Shown piece by piece: positions 1 through 10,891 of a DNA stretch of 64,000 nucleotides. The notes beneath the pieces were generated by a model. That model was not told the DNA's origin. It was given only the letters and a program-made list of their open reading frames with translations, and searched no databases. This DNA is from Ottelia alismoides (lineage: Eukaryota; Streptophyta; Magnoliopsida; Alismatales; Hydrocharitaceae): the NCBI GenBank assembly GCA_037367405.1, contig JAZKJV010005547.1, positions 558,001-622,000 of the forward strand, given 5' to 3'. The first letter of the stretch is position 1; each line of letters opens with the position of its first letter. A program made the translations under genes and the position numbers.

Positions 1-118
1 ATGGAAAACATGTGATATAGTAATATTAAATGTGTTTGTATCAAAAAATATATACAAATAAGATAAAAAAAGGTACAAACTTATGTTATATAGGGTTAAA
101 AATAAATCTATGACTATA

Positions 119-292
119 TTTATATACGAAAACGGATATATGGATAAGGATACGGATACTGATGTTTGTGGATGTCAAAATGATATCCATATCCGTATCC
201 ATTTTAAAACGGATACGGATACGGATGTCAAAATATGTATAAAACGGATACGGTGACGGATCGGATACGGATATATCCGTAACCGTTTGCAT
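119..292. repeat. ATCCGTATCC-rich repeat, probable hAT-like non-autonomous element end
   Basis: Repeated GGATAC/GTATCC words on both strands, separated by ATTTTAAAACGG spacers. The right edge reads, on the minus strand, CTATGGATGCAAACGG. The same words recur at about 5690-5772, where the end reads TAGGGATGCAAGTGG, which suggests a dispersed family whose end resembles hAT inverted repeats. No target duplication was found, so the family assignment is weak. Confidence 0.4.
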
Positions 293-807
293 CCATAGTT
301 TACGTAATGGTTTTTTTACATAAACGTTCCTGTAAACCTGCCATATCACATGAATTACCCTGTACATTTCGTAATGTTGACGCATTGCAGGACCCCTTCA
401 TTTATTTTGATATATTGTGCATTTTACGACGCTTTCATCTATTTCTGGGATACATGAATATTAAAAAAACAATACATGAAAATTAGCATATATTTCACTA
501 TTTTTTTGACACGAATGAATGGAACATGTATCGATAGGGTTGTGTAAAGATAGTTGCATAAAACTTAGGGGTATCCGCATAATAATGAATTTATTAATGG
601 AGCTTATGTCAAAGCTATTTTATTTTCACTCGCCAGTTTAATTTACTGTTTGACAAGAATCCATTTCTACGTATTACATATCACAGAGAACATTATTTAA
701 AACAAATTATTCCTTTTACATGGACGCCCCTGTAATCTAGAACAATACAAGAAATTCCCCGTAAGTTTTCTATTTGCAAAGTTAACCCTGGAAATGTACG
801 ATTGCAG
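293..807. other. AT-rich DNA upstream of the GDSL gene, no gene seen
   Basis: No coding signal and no GDSL-type first exon (no G-D-S block) was found here. The last bases, ATTGCAG, form a plausible splice acceptor, so the right part may be intron sequence of the downstream gene. Confidence 0.5.
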
Positions 808-1918
808 CATTGAAATTTCACCTGCCAGTGGTTCCTCCTTACCTCGACCGGGAGGCCGACTTCAGCAAGGGCGTTAACTTCGCGGTGGCCGGAGCGACCG
901 CGCTCGATGCAACCTTCTTCCCGAAGGAGGGGATCTTCCCTCCCTATACAACTAGCTCCCTCGCTGTCCAACTCGAATGGTTCAAAGCATATAAGAAATC
1001 TATATGTCCCAAGAACAGTATGGCCCGACTCTATACTCGATTGTTTTGGTCGATTTATGCAGGCGTAGAACACTAACACAACATTCTTCCATTTCATCGA
1101 CAATGCAGATTGTACAGGGATGTTCGACCGATCACTCTTCTTCATCGGTGAGATTGGCGGGAATGACTTCAATTATGCGTATTTCAGCGGAAAATCGATC
1201 GAACAATTGAATGATTACGTACCCTTGGTGGTTAATCAGATCATCCATGTAGCACAGGTACATTCTGAGCGCGTAATGGACCGAGATTAGTTTTATAATA
1301 ACATGACTAACAGGCTCGTATGTGCATGTTCAGGAAGTGATCAAGGCCGGTGCGATTCGCCTTGTCGTCCCGGGAAACTTCCCCATTGGATGCATGCCAG
1401 CTTATCTCAGCGCTGTGAATTCTAGCGATCCAACGATTCGCGATGCAAACGGCTGTTTAAAGGATCTGAACGCCTTCGCTGATCAATTCAACCAAGAACT
1501 TAAAAATTCTTTGGAGGCTCTAAGGAGCAATAATAAAGGCGTGACGATAATCTATGCCGATTACTACAATGCCATGATGAGCATCGTTAAGAATGCTCGC
1601 CGATTTGGTATGATATATCGTCGACGTGCGTGAGTGCATGCCTTTTTTTTTTGCAATGTAAATTTACCTACACATGTTGCAGGATTCTTCGAGCCCTTGA
1701 AGCTGGGGGCGTGCTGTGGTGCTGGAGGGGAGTACAACTTCGCTGCCGAGAAACTGTGCGGCAATTTGGGAACGACGGTTTGCGAGAAGCCGCATCAAAG
1801 CATAAGTTGGGACGGCATTCACTTGACACATACAGTTTATAAGAAGATAGCGGATGAGCTGTTATTTGGTAGATTCAAAGAGTCTAATGGTGGACTCTTC
1901 AGAGAGTTGTGCTTTTAA
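808..1918 (+). CDS. GDSL esterase/lipase, 5'-incomplete, four exons visible
   Basis: Exons 808-1017, 1109-1257, 1334-1607 and 1683-1918 join with GT-AG introns of 91, 76 and 75 bp. They give about 289 uninterrupted residues ending in a stop. The product is a SGNH/GDSL hydrolase, a family of usually secreted plant esterases acting on acyl esters. Visible motifs: the block II glycine region (VNFAVAGATALD), block III (IGEIGGNDFNYA, with the oxyanion-hole Asn), the conserved VVPGNFPIGCMPAYL stretch, a CCGAGGEYNF cysteine/glycine segment, and block V (SWDGIHLTHTVYKKIA) with the catalytic Asp and His. Family members are usually 350-400 residues. The missing part is exon 1, with the signal peptide and the GDS nucleophile block. 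I do not see it in the 800 bases upstream, so it lies outside the window or is lost. No frameshift or stop in what remains. Substrate cannot be told. Confidence 0.87.
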
Positions 1919-2482
1919 TTGAGATCAATATCTATTATTAGACTTAAATTCAATAGTTATTTAGTTTTTTTTCTCGTAAGATACTTTGAAATTGGAAGGG
2001 TCTATCAACTTCCTTATGTGAAACTATAGAATTTCTTTTTATTCTGCAGTTGTAATTAGACATAATTAGCGTCCATGGAATTATTAAATTATATTTATGA
2101 TTTGAAATTTTGTGCGGAATATGTCGTGATCTTCGGACAATTACTTGGTGTATTTAACGAGGATTTAAAGAATGTGTTATCTCTTCTAGTTTGATTAGTT
2201 TACAGTTAAAATGAGGGTTTTCTAGTTGTTGTGCCCCTCTTAGATTATGTAATATCAAATATACACCTCCCTTTTCTGCAAAACACATTAAACGATCGTT
2301 AATAAAAATTAAAGTCGGACTACATGTAGAACATCAATCAAAGATTCAATCCATTCCGTTGGATTTTTGAAATTGATTTCAAAAAAGAAAAATATCATAT
2401 GCTCCTCTTGTGGTTCCGTTTCGATTTTCATCCACACATCGAATGTGTATATACCTTATCTCTAAATTAGCTGTAACGTATT
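1919..2482. other. 3' flank of the GDSL gene, no further gene
   Basis: AT-rich sequence after the stop codon. AATAAAAATT near 2299 could serve as a plant polyadenylation signal, but several such AT words occur. No other feature seen. Confidence 0.4.
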
Positions 2483-3200
2483 GGTATTTAAAAAACCGGA
2501 CCGGACCGGTCGGTCGGACCGGTTGGACCGGGAACCGGTCCCGACCCGGTCGGTTCGGCCGGTTTTAGGTAATTAATTTTTTTTAAAAAAAATAATAAAA
2601 AACCGGGTCAGACCGGTGGTCGGACCGGGTTGACCTGGACGGTTGGACCGAGTTGACCCGGATTGACCCAGATTTGATGGTTTAGTATATTTTTAAAAAA
2701 TAAAGGTTTAAATAATGAAATAATAGGGTTTTATCACTTGTATCCTTCTTAAATTCTACAATTTTAGTTACGTCCCTCTCTTTTTTGGAATATAACTTGT
2801 GTCACTACTTTCTTGGAGTAATTTTCTAAAAGCAACTATAAATAAATTATTACAATATTATATTTATATATAATGCTAGAAAATGTAACTACCTTTTTTA
2901 GAGTTTTATTCGAAATAGACAATCATGTTTTTATGTTGAAAGCTTTGACATTTTAAATGATTATTTCATTGATATATAAATACATATTTACATATATCTA
3001 TTCGGTTTTATTGGTTCAAAAAACCGGTTCGACCGGTCGGACCAGTAAATTAAGCCCGATCCGATTTTTTCCGAGTCGATATGAATGATGACGTCATGCT
3101 GACATCATCACCGGTCCGATCGGTTTGGGCCGACGGTCCGACCCGGTTGGACCAAACCGAAGACTAACCGTTTCAATGTCCGGTCCGGTTTTTAAAACCT
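2483..3200. mobile_element. Non-autonomous inverted-repeat element rich in CCGGACC
   Basis: The left end reads GGTATTTAAAAAACCGGACC. The right end, on the minus strand, reads AGGTTTTAAAAACCGGACC. These are imperfect terminal inverted repeats about 720 bp apart. Both subterminal zones are built of CCGGACCGG/CCGGTCGG words, and the middle is AT-rich. Around 2728-2830 there is a tract resembling the cccctc/ttatcacttgt inverted repeats of the Mutator-like MITEs at 41.7-45.5 kb, suggesting an older nested insertion. No open frame. I could not identify a clear target duplication, so the superfamily is not assigned. Confidence 0.55.
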
Positions 3201-3390
3201 TCACTGATATAATTAGTAAAATAAGAATCATTTCTAACATCACGATCGCATATTAGCATGCCGTGGTGATCTATTATTAACACATTTATTGCTCGATTAA
3301 CAAAAACGAGATAATATATGCAGTGGTGGAGCCACTGATTAAAGATGCAAAAATAACAGTAAATTGAAGGGAAGTCCTATTTTAACATAA

Positions 3391-3417
3391 CTAGGATGTA
3401 ACCCGCACTTCGCGGCT
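3391..3417 (-). mobile_element. Helitron-like 3' terminus (second element)
   Basis: On the minus strand a short hairpin (CCGC-GAAGT-GCGG) is followed, about ten bases on, by CTAG and then T. This is the canonical Helitron 3' end. The A at 3390 fits insertion between A and T. The matching 5' end may be the TC terminus at 8769; if so the element encloses the complete Helitron at 3834-5419. Confidence 0.45.
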
Positions 3418-3833
3418 GAAGGAAATTGTGGTTATTAGATGTAAATTAAAATATTAGACTGTAATGTTCATGTATAAGAAATGATGGAAATAAAAAAAGA
3501 GTAAATAGAAGAAACATAATATTCGCAATTAGGGTGCTTTTCTGATAAAATAATTTCAACATAAAAAATAAAAAATATTACAGAAGTATGTAAATATTTT
3601 TTTATTTAAACCAAATTATTAGTTAGATGTATTTTTTCCTTGGGTAATAACATGATTTTTTAATGGATTTATTTGAATGTTGTAATAATAATCTAATAGA
3701 AAGTTAGATTTTATAATAAAACGTTGTAATTTTAAGTAATGCACAAATAAGTTAATTTCTAACAAATACATACATTTCCATAATAAATAGAGTTTTTGGA
3801 AAATCTGCAAATTACCCCTTCAATAAAACCTAA

Positions 3834-5419
3834 CTAGGGTGTATACCCGTGCTTTGCACGGGTAAAGGATATTAGCAAGAAGAAACTTCTTTTTTATAAT
3901 ACATTACCCACAAAAGTTAAAAAGAACGCAAAATGAAAATAAATACAACACAGAATGTTCAAATAGTCTATCTTGAAAATTTAGCTTGATTGGACATGGA
4001 GATATCATGTAGAAATATATAGAAATATCTAGAAATCATCTACGTAAATAGTTGTTACATTGTGTATATATGTGATCTACATAAAAGCAAATATTCGTGA
4101 TGGTATTTATGAAAAGTACAAAAAATACCAAGCCTAATTAAATTAAAATTCAAAGGGTCATCTACATAAGTGGAACCGTAAATATGCATCATTACAAATG
4201 TTATTAAATATCTTGCGAAATAATTTTCTAAAACTTATTTACATATAAATAATAGCAAAATATATAAATATTATAAGTAAATAAGCTAAAATATATGTAA
4301 TCAATACCTGCATATTAGATACTCTTGAATAAATAATCTCACACGTGTGAATTCAAATAGTCATCTTTATAAGTAAGACCGTAAACGTGCATTATTACAA
4401 ATGTTGTTCAATACATGATTAAGAGGATTTTTAGGATTTGTACCCCTATTTGCAAAATAAATAAAATCTATGCATCCGAATATGTATACATACAGATAAC
4501 GAAATGAAGAAGTTCTCATTTTTCTTTCATATAGATATGAAGATATAGATACGGCTCTCATTTTCATGATATATATGCATATATTGATGTGTATTACTTT
4601 TGCGCATGTGGATACAGACATCGGTATTCATGCTAAAAAAGGTATCCATATTTATATCCACATTCCAAAAAATTAGAATGTACAACCATGTATTGTTACA
4701 CTAAAATGGGTGTATAGTGATGTTTCTTACAAATCTGTTACTATATGTTTGCTTTAGACATAATGACGACATTGTTCATTGGAAATTTATTTTTTCAAAG
4801 CGATAAGTGTTATATATATTGTTATATCATTAGTGACAGTGCGTAGATGTTTTCATATTGTAATTAGTTAAGCATCACTATTTTTATAATTAAGAATTTA
4901 CTAATGATTAGTAAAAAATGAAATGTAGCAACGTATAGATGTTATCATATGGATCTTACTCGTCGCTAAGTTCAAATATAAGAAATCATTTTCGCAGAGA
5001 ATATTATCACCACAACATATTTAACAATAGACGATACAATGACGGTTGTTGTGTATATATCCATATCATCATAAAATAGACACCATACATATGTATTTAC
5101 GTATCTGCAAAAAAAATTATATATTCGAATCTGCACTGAAAAAGAATATAAACAAACATCATTATATATACATGCCATCCCTATCAATCAAGCAATTACA
5201 TAGATTTTATTGAAATGAAATCTAAGTCGATCATATTGCTAGCAATTACATAAATGTTGATGTCCTTAGGCTCATAAAAATCCCATCATGCCATTATCCG
5301 AGATAAGATGTCCACCAAAAACTAATGACGGGTGTATTCTATCAAGGGCAAATATGGCATTCGGGTGCCAAAAATTAATAGGCAGGGGCCAAGACCCCCT
5401 GCTTAATATATAGTATAGA
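3834..5419 (-). mobile_element. Helitron, non-autonomous, complete ends
   Basis: Read on the minus strand, the element starts at 5419 with TCTATACTATATATTAAGC, which matches the plant Helitron 5' consensus beginning TCT-TA-TA. It ends at 3834 with a perfect hairpin (CCCGTGC-AAA-GCACGGG) followed ten bases later by CTAG. The flanking bases are A (opposite 5420) and T (opposite 3833), the expected A|T insertion site without target duplication. The 1586 bp carry no open frame of note and no Rep/helicase, so the element is non-autonomous. The interior is AT-rich. Confidence 0.78.
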
Positions 5420-5775
5420 TGTTATGAATAAAATTTGAGCAACGATTTATTCGCTATTACATCAAGATAGCTACGAATACAAAGAATCGTCACTATTTCT
5501 AAGATACTTAGAAACAAAGGCAAGGAATCGTCGTGATTTCTATTATAATTAGTGAAGAATAGATATAATTGTTCCTATATTATTGAATTTCAGTATATTA
5601 TGACGAATATAAATAATCGTTGCTATATAATCGTCGTGATAGCTACAATATGTTGTAATGCGATATGGTTTGCAATTGTCAATATCCGTTTCCGTATCCG
5701 TATACGGATTTTAAAAAGGACAAGGATGTAATACCTGTATTCGTATCCGTGTCTGTCCACTTGCATCCCTATGTA
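5420..5775. repeat. CACTA-like subterminal words and a hAT-like GTATCC end
   Basis: From about 5450 to 5650 short words such as AATCGTCACTATTT, AATCGTCGTGAT and AATCGTTGCTATAT recur, as in the subterminal arrays of plant CACTA elements. From 5685 to 5772 CGTATCCGT words end in GCATCCCTA, i.e. TAGGGATGC on the minus strand, like the repeat at the window start. Neither element can be closed from the sequence. Confidence 0.35.
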
Positions 5776-6654
5776 ACATCGGTCATTCTTGTGTATGTAT
5801 AAGCATGCATGAATGCATACACGCATCACATATACATAGATTTTGAATTTGGATGTATGCATGTATAATTGATGTCATCATCTAAAACTACCTGATTAGG
5901 CATGTCCGTGCATAAATATAGTACATCCAAATAAAGAGCAAAGAAAAAAAATGAAATTAAAGCACATGATCATGGGATCCACTAATTTAAGTGTCAAGAC
6001 CATAATTTGATGTGGACATTAGCAGAAGATTAGGAAAAAAATATTATTTTCTAACATCTCCATTGGACACGTATCAATGAATGGCGAATCTACGATCCTT
6101 TGGAATGTATCTCACATCGCCCTTAGTCCGATAAGATGCCCATCAATTCGGATCATGTATGGAGGAGGGAATGCTAATACAGATGGATGGAAAAATTACA
6201 AATAGCAGAGAGGAAAGGGAAGAGTCCCATCATCAATGTGTCACATAAAGGGTGAAGTACTAATAAAGCAGTAGAAGGAATGGTAGTACGGAGGATGGGA
6301 AAATTGCAAAAGCAGAAAGGGAAAGGAAGAGCCCTATCGTGGCACATGTCACCTAATTATGAAAAACCAAAGGGCTAGAAACATTGCAAAATTAGAAAGC
6401 CGGGAAGAATCTCAACATGGATGGGGGTTGCATGAGTCTCTGTTTATGATGAAATTCGAATGGTATATAGGAGGGATATATGGATGAATATACATGGCGA
6501 TATTTTTCAAAAAAAAATGCCGAAAGCGGCATGGGGCAGCCCCATTAATCTCTATTGAAATAAGTCTACAAGTATATTTATGTTTGAAAATGGACAAACA
6601 GATACATATAGGGAGGTTTACGGATATCAAAATGATATCCATATCTATATATGT
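5776..6654. other. AT-rich intergenic repeats, no gene
   Basis: No gene recognised. At about 6180-6345 two imperfect direct copies (ATGGGAAAATTGCAAA-type with AGAAAGGGAAAGGAAGAG) resemble each other. At 6600-6650 GATATCAAAATGATATCC words recall the window-start repeat. Confidence 0.35.
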
Positions 6655-7655
6655 TTTAAAATGGATACATCACTGGATTTGTTGGCGTATTGTCTGCCTC
6701 CCTAAATCTGAAGGTAGGCTTGGTTTTCGTTCCTTGCATATGCTGCGCGAGGCCACCTTTGTTGCTTGGGCATTGAGAATTCTTACGGCTGAGCACTCTT
6801 TGTGGGCTATTTACATGAGGAAAAGGTATCTCCATTCTTGCTCCTTCTGGGATGCTTCTTCTAAAGGGAGTGATTTGCTGTTGTGGAAGGCTATCTTGCA
6901 CAAGAGAGATGCATTTCGAGGCTCTATCTCTTCCTCTAACAACCGGCATACTTGGCTTAACTCGCCTAAGGGGTACTCTTTCTCTCAAGCTATTGACGTT
7001 GTTAGTCATAGGGAGGTGAGGTCCCCTGGGCAAGTATAATTTGGTGTAAGCTGGCTGCACCTAAATTCTCATGTGCGCTCTACTGCGTTATCACAAACAG
7101 ACTCCCTACTCTAGATCGCCTGCAAAGGATGGGGATCTCCCGTGTTAGTCAATGCTATCTTTGCGGTGCTGATGCAAAGTCTCGTAATCATGTTTTCTTT
7201 GAGTGCAGATTTGCTGCGGATATTTGGCTTCAGGTTCTTGCTGGCATGGGACTTACTTCTCCGCCTTCCCTTCTCCTATGTGATATTTTGGGCTGGATCA
7301 TGCGGATGCATGACAAGGAACTTCATTCCCTTTGGTGCGTTGTCCTCTCGACTGTTGTGTGGGCTATTTGGAAGGAGAGAAACTCACGCTGGACAACATC
7401 TTCTTCGTCCTCGCAAGATCGGATTGTTGCGTCCATCACCTCTGCCACAAGAATTTCAATGGGCACAACGTAAATGATTCCTTTTTGAAGGTCTTTTTTT
7501 GGGTCGTTTTCGGCCATTTTGTAATCTTGGTATAACTATATATGATTTAGGGTGCCCATTTTTGTGCCACTGGGCTCTCAGTCTTCTACCCTTATCGGGT
7601 CTGTAAATTCGTTTTTTGCTGACATCAATACAATTACTTACCCATCAAAAAAACT
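6655..7655 (+). pseudogene. LINE (non-LTR retrotransposon) 3' fragment with zf-RVT domain
   Basis: Two overlapping frames encode the C-terminal end of a plant L1-type ORF2. The first (about 6670-7035) has the WRIVCLPKSEGRLGFRSL segment that follows the reverse transcriptase. The second (about 7030-7470) has the zf-RVT region: KLAAPKFSCALYCVITNRLP, then TLDRLQRMGI, then a C-x2-C-x8-H-x4-C finger (CYLC...H...C). A frameshift near 7025-7035 separates them. The catalytic reverse transcriptase and endonuclease are absent, so this is a 5'-truncated copy, typical of LINE insertions. The 3' part (7480-7655) is UTR-like and ends in a short A run at about 7647. Not functional. Confidence 0.75.
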
Positions 7656-8440
7656 TATCATATAATTTTGTATTTTTTGTGAGTTTGTATCGTGTAAAAT
7701 CACATGAACCGTTCGATCAAGATCAAACAGCTCAAATGGATACTGCAAAGTTTGCTGACTCCCCATTGCAGCAGACGATCCATTCCCCACTCCTTAATAC
7801 CCCTGTTGGTAACCATTACATGAATAAAGATGTATAGGAAGAATTGAATTACCAACTAATAGATGGGAGTAGAAGTCTAGTAGTGAAGCTCAAAACAACA
7901 TCAGAATGTAGAAATTGGAACATAGATTCTCAATAATGTCTTTTGGTTGAAGGAGTGACTTTGTTTCGATTTTGAGTATATTGGGAGTTGAATGGAATTT
8001 AAATTCACTTTCAAAAGTTTTGTAATAAAAACAAATCTTAAGAAATCTAGAGCTGGATGGAATGATTTTTAGAATTTATATGTGTTATAAATCAGTCACA
8101 CATCCTAGATACACTAATCTACTTAGTTATAGAATTTATATAAGAGATGACTAAAAGATTTTCAGAATCCATTTAATTAACATGCATTAAAGAAAGGATT
8201 TCCACCGATATGCATTAGTTGGACCCCCTCTCTAATATATGTAATGTAATGTAAATGTAATCAACATATACGCATCCATTTTACTTATTAGTTGATTAGA
8301 TAATTGTTCATTATTTTTTTTGTTTGATATAATAATGTGATCAAATATTGGTGGTACAAGAAGATTACACGTGCCACAGTGGAAGAGACTCTGCAGCATG
8401 GTGCTTTGAATGATAATCTATATCTCCGGAATAATACATT
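7656..8440. other. No gene recognised
   Basis: AT-rich DNA. Near 8221-8260 a GACCCCCTCTCTAATATATG word resembles Helitron 5' subterminal sequence on the minus strand, but the TC terminus is missing. Confidence 0.3.
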
Positions 8441-8573
8441 CACTACAACAAAAAGAGTCTATATAATGATATTTTTTTTATAGAATCCGTTACTATATCT
8501 TTCGTTGTTACACACATTTTGATAGAAGGGTTAGAAGTCTTAAATCAAATTAATTTTTGAATTACATAATAGT
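8441..8573 (+). mobile_element. CACTA-like terminus, possibly a very short element
   Basis: CACTACAACAAAAAGAG at 8441 resembles the CACTACAAGAAAA ends of plant CACTA elements and is followed by CGTTACTATAT-type words. A TAGTG at about 8569-8573 could be the other end, but the inverted repeat is poor and no 3-bp duplication is seen. Confidence 0.25.
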
Positions 8574-8737
8574 GATATATGGGTGAAAACCCCAACTTTA
8601 ACGAAGGTATATTGATATATAGATATATAGATGTCTATGCGTGCGAAAGAGGTTTAAAAATGGGAGATAAAATATAATCAAATTAGAATAGCAATGGTAT
8701 AGAGGGAATTTCCTGGCAAAAAATTAATGGAAATGAG

Positions 8738-8769
8738 CCTTACACCCCTCTTTAATATATGGTAATGGA
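8738..8769 (-). mobile_element. Helitron-like 5' terminus
   Basis: On the minus strand the sequence from 8769 reads TCCATTACCATATATTAAAG, close to the plant Helitron 5' consensus, with A as the preceding flanking base. It may pair with the 3' terminus at 3391. Confidence 0.4.
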
Positions 8770-9746
8770 TGTGTATACTTAAGGAATGAAACAACTTTGA
8801 ACTTTATAAGAATATAAGGGCATAATTTTAAATTCTAGAAGAAGCAGGGGGTGAGGGTGAGTGTTACTGGAAAAACTTGGAATGATACAATTGTAAAAGT
8901 GTAAAGATAATTTTTATTTGATATAGCTATTTGTGCAAGTATTTTACGATTAAGAAGTACTTGCCTCTTATACAGATCGTGTATTAATCTACTATAACTA
9001 TAGGATAGTTCATTCTCACGAGTTACTGCATTTATCCGAGTAATCCACAAACGACGAAAATCTCTCTTGTTCCTTTCTCTATCTCGATGATTGGAAATCA
9101 AGGCTTTCATTTTTTTGTTGAGTAATAGTTCGAGTAAGTCTTGAATGAGCCCCTTGAAAGGTTGATGCAAATAAATGGATTTTTGTTCGACGTCTCCGAG
9201 CTATATATCCTCCTAAATTTTATGTAATAGATTTTCGTTGATGATCGACCGCTATCTGATGGGATAATCCTTGGAGTAAGGAGGGATGTAAGTGCTTGAC
9301 AAATAATAAGCCCTCAAGTAATACAATATTGCGCGAATAAAAGGAGAGTCAAAATCCCCTTGAAGTAGTAAGACATCTTTTTGTTGGAAGGCATTTGTAT
9401 ACATTCTTGCACATTTGCTAGCAAAAATCTACGCTTATCGTAAGCTATCGATATCGACAACAAGGTCTTAAGAAGAAGATATTTAAGGTTTGACCCATAC
9501 AAACACTTGAAAACACTTATGCCGCTTACTTTAAAGTAATTACATTTGTGCTTTTATGTTCTTACAAAATTCAATGTCCTTCCACGATCACACTTATGCC
9601 CTTATAAAAGGTCATTACGGTAAATTTTGTAAGAATATAGGGGTATAATGTAACTGCAAAAGAGTTAGGGGTATAATGTTATTGGAAAAACTCATACGAG
9701 TATACATTATCTAAACAACTAAAACTCATACATTCATCTTGCAAGC
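8770..9746. other. No gene; direct-repeat flanks
   Basis: AGAATATAAGGGCATAAT... with a TTACTGGAAAAACTTGG tail (about 8808-8880) and AGAATATAGGGGTATAAT... with TTATTGGAAAAACTCAT (about 9630-9695) are similar direct copies bounding some 750 bp of AT-rich DNA. Short frames inside have no recognisable similarity. Confidence 0.35.
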
Positions 9747-10651
9747 TGTGAAACCCCGAAATCCTAAAAATCTTAAAGCTTATTTTTGATTTGGTCCAAT
9801 ATCCAAAATAGACAAATAATGACTCTATCTTGTAGTACTTTTCGAGTCTTTCCAAGATGCCCAAGAGCATAAAAAACAGACATGGTATGTGGAAGTTATA
9901 TGAGAAATATAGTGGTTTACGACTTTTGAGTCGCAAACCCGAGCCTATATAAAGACTAAGTGGTTGAACCATTTAGCCATTATATCCAAACCCATCGTCG
10001 GAGCTCCGCTCCAGAGCTTGTTGGAGCGCTGCCACCACCGCGGTCATCGACCTCCGATCAATGATCCGAAGATGTCGTTTCGAAGAATGCGATGAGGCCC
10101 ACATCGTACTCGCTAGCATTTTACGCGAGGCACCTTGAAATCACGGATTTCGGGGTGGAGCAGATATCCGGGGAATGACCCTGAAAGGTACAGATTTTGG
10201 TTTCCGCCTTGTTGTTGGCTCACACGTCTTTCGTACATTACGTATTCGTAGTTTTCGTGTTGATTCGTTGTTCAGATCGTCAGGAACTACACATGCAAAG
10301 TCAGATTTTACTTCTTATCGTCGCCTTATTTTGTGATTTCCAAAAGATCTATTCGGTAGAAAAATATGATATGTATGTCAAATTGATCCCTAAGATATGT
10401 TCTATCCACACATGTGATTAGTTTTAGATTTGGAGAAGAAAATTTAGCATCAAAATTGGAACAGTAGCTTCCTGTCCAGGTGTATGATTGATCATTTAAA
10501 AGGGTTCTGATCGACCGGGGTACTGATCAGAATAAACCACGATTAACTTTAGATTAAGAAATTAAAGTAAATCAAATATTTAAACATGCACGTGTTTTCT
10601 GGAGTTGAAATTAAGTTATAAAGGTTGAACTAAACTCAAATTAGATGAAAG
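9747..10651 (+). mobile_element. Probable Tekay-like (Ty3-gypsy) LTR, first part
   Basis: Begins TGTGAAACCCCGAAATCC, similar to the TGT-ACACCCCGAA starts of plant chromovirus (Tekay/Del) LTRs, and has a TATATAAA box 200 bp in. It is interrupted at 10651 by the copia element. Sequence with the same TGATCGACC words resumes at 27173, and a tRNA-iMet-type primer site follows at 28355. The reading as one split LTR is inference; no target duplication was found for it. Confidence 0.35.
9946..9953 (+). promoter_or_regulatory. TATA box in the probable Tekay-like LTR
   Basis: TATATAAA followed by G, in the sequence GAGCCTATATAAAGAC, in the orientation expected for the surrounding LTR. Confidence 0.4.
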
Positions 10652-10891
10652 TATTGCAAACAAGGATTAGGAAGAGCGAAGATTAACACCGGGTTTTACG
10701 TGGAAAACCCTATGATGATGGAAAAACTACGGGGGCACACATGAACCCTAATCTCCCTCATAAGAGATTAGGGATTCTCTCTTCACTAGGTTAACAAGAA
10801 AGGAGGGGGAATGAGTACATTTTATAAGACGGTGGGTAAATGGTCCCTCATCCAAAGACCCGTTTACCCACTTAAGTAATACAACTCAACA
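10652..10891 (-). repeat. Copia 3' LTR
   Basis: 240 bp, nearly identical to 26929-27167. In element sense it starts TGTTGAG. Its last dinucleotide is TA where the partner has CA. Confidence 0.92.

Noticed and set aside
693..1172. Minus-strand open frame over the GDSL exons
   Set aside because: It is the shadow of exons 808-1017 and 1109-1257 and has no domain; the plus-strand gene explains the coding signal.
8441..8573. Complete tiny CACTA element
   Set aside because: Ends pair poorly and no 3-bp target duplication is visible; kept only as a low-confidence terminus.
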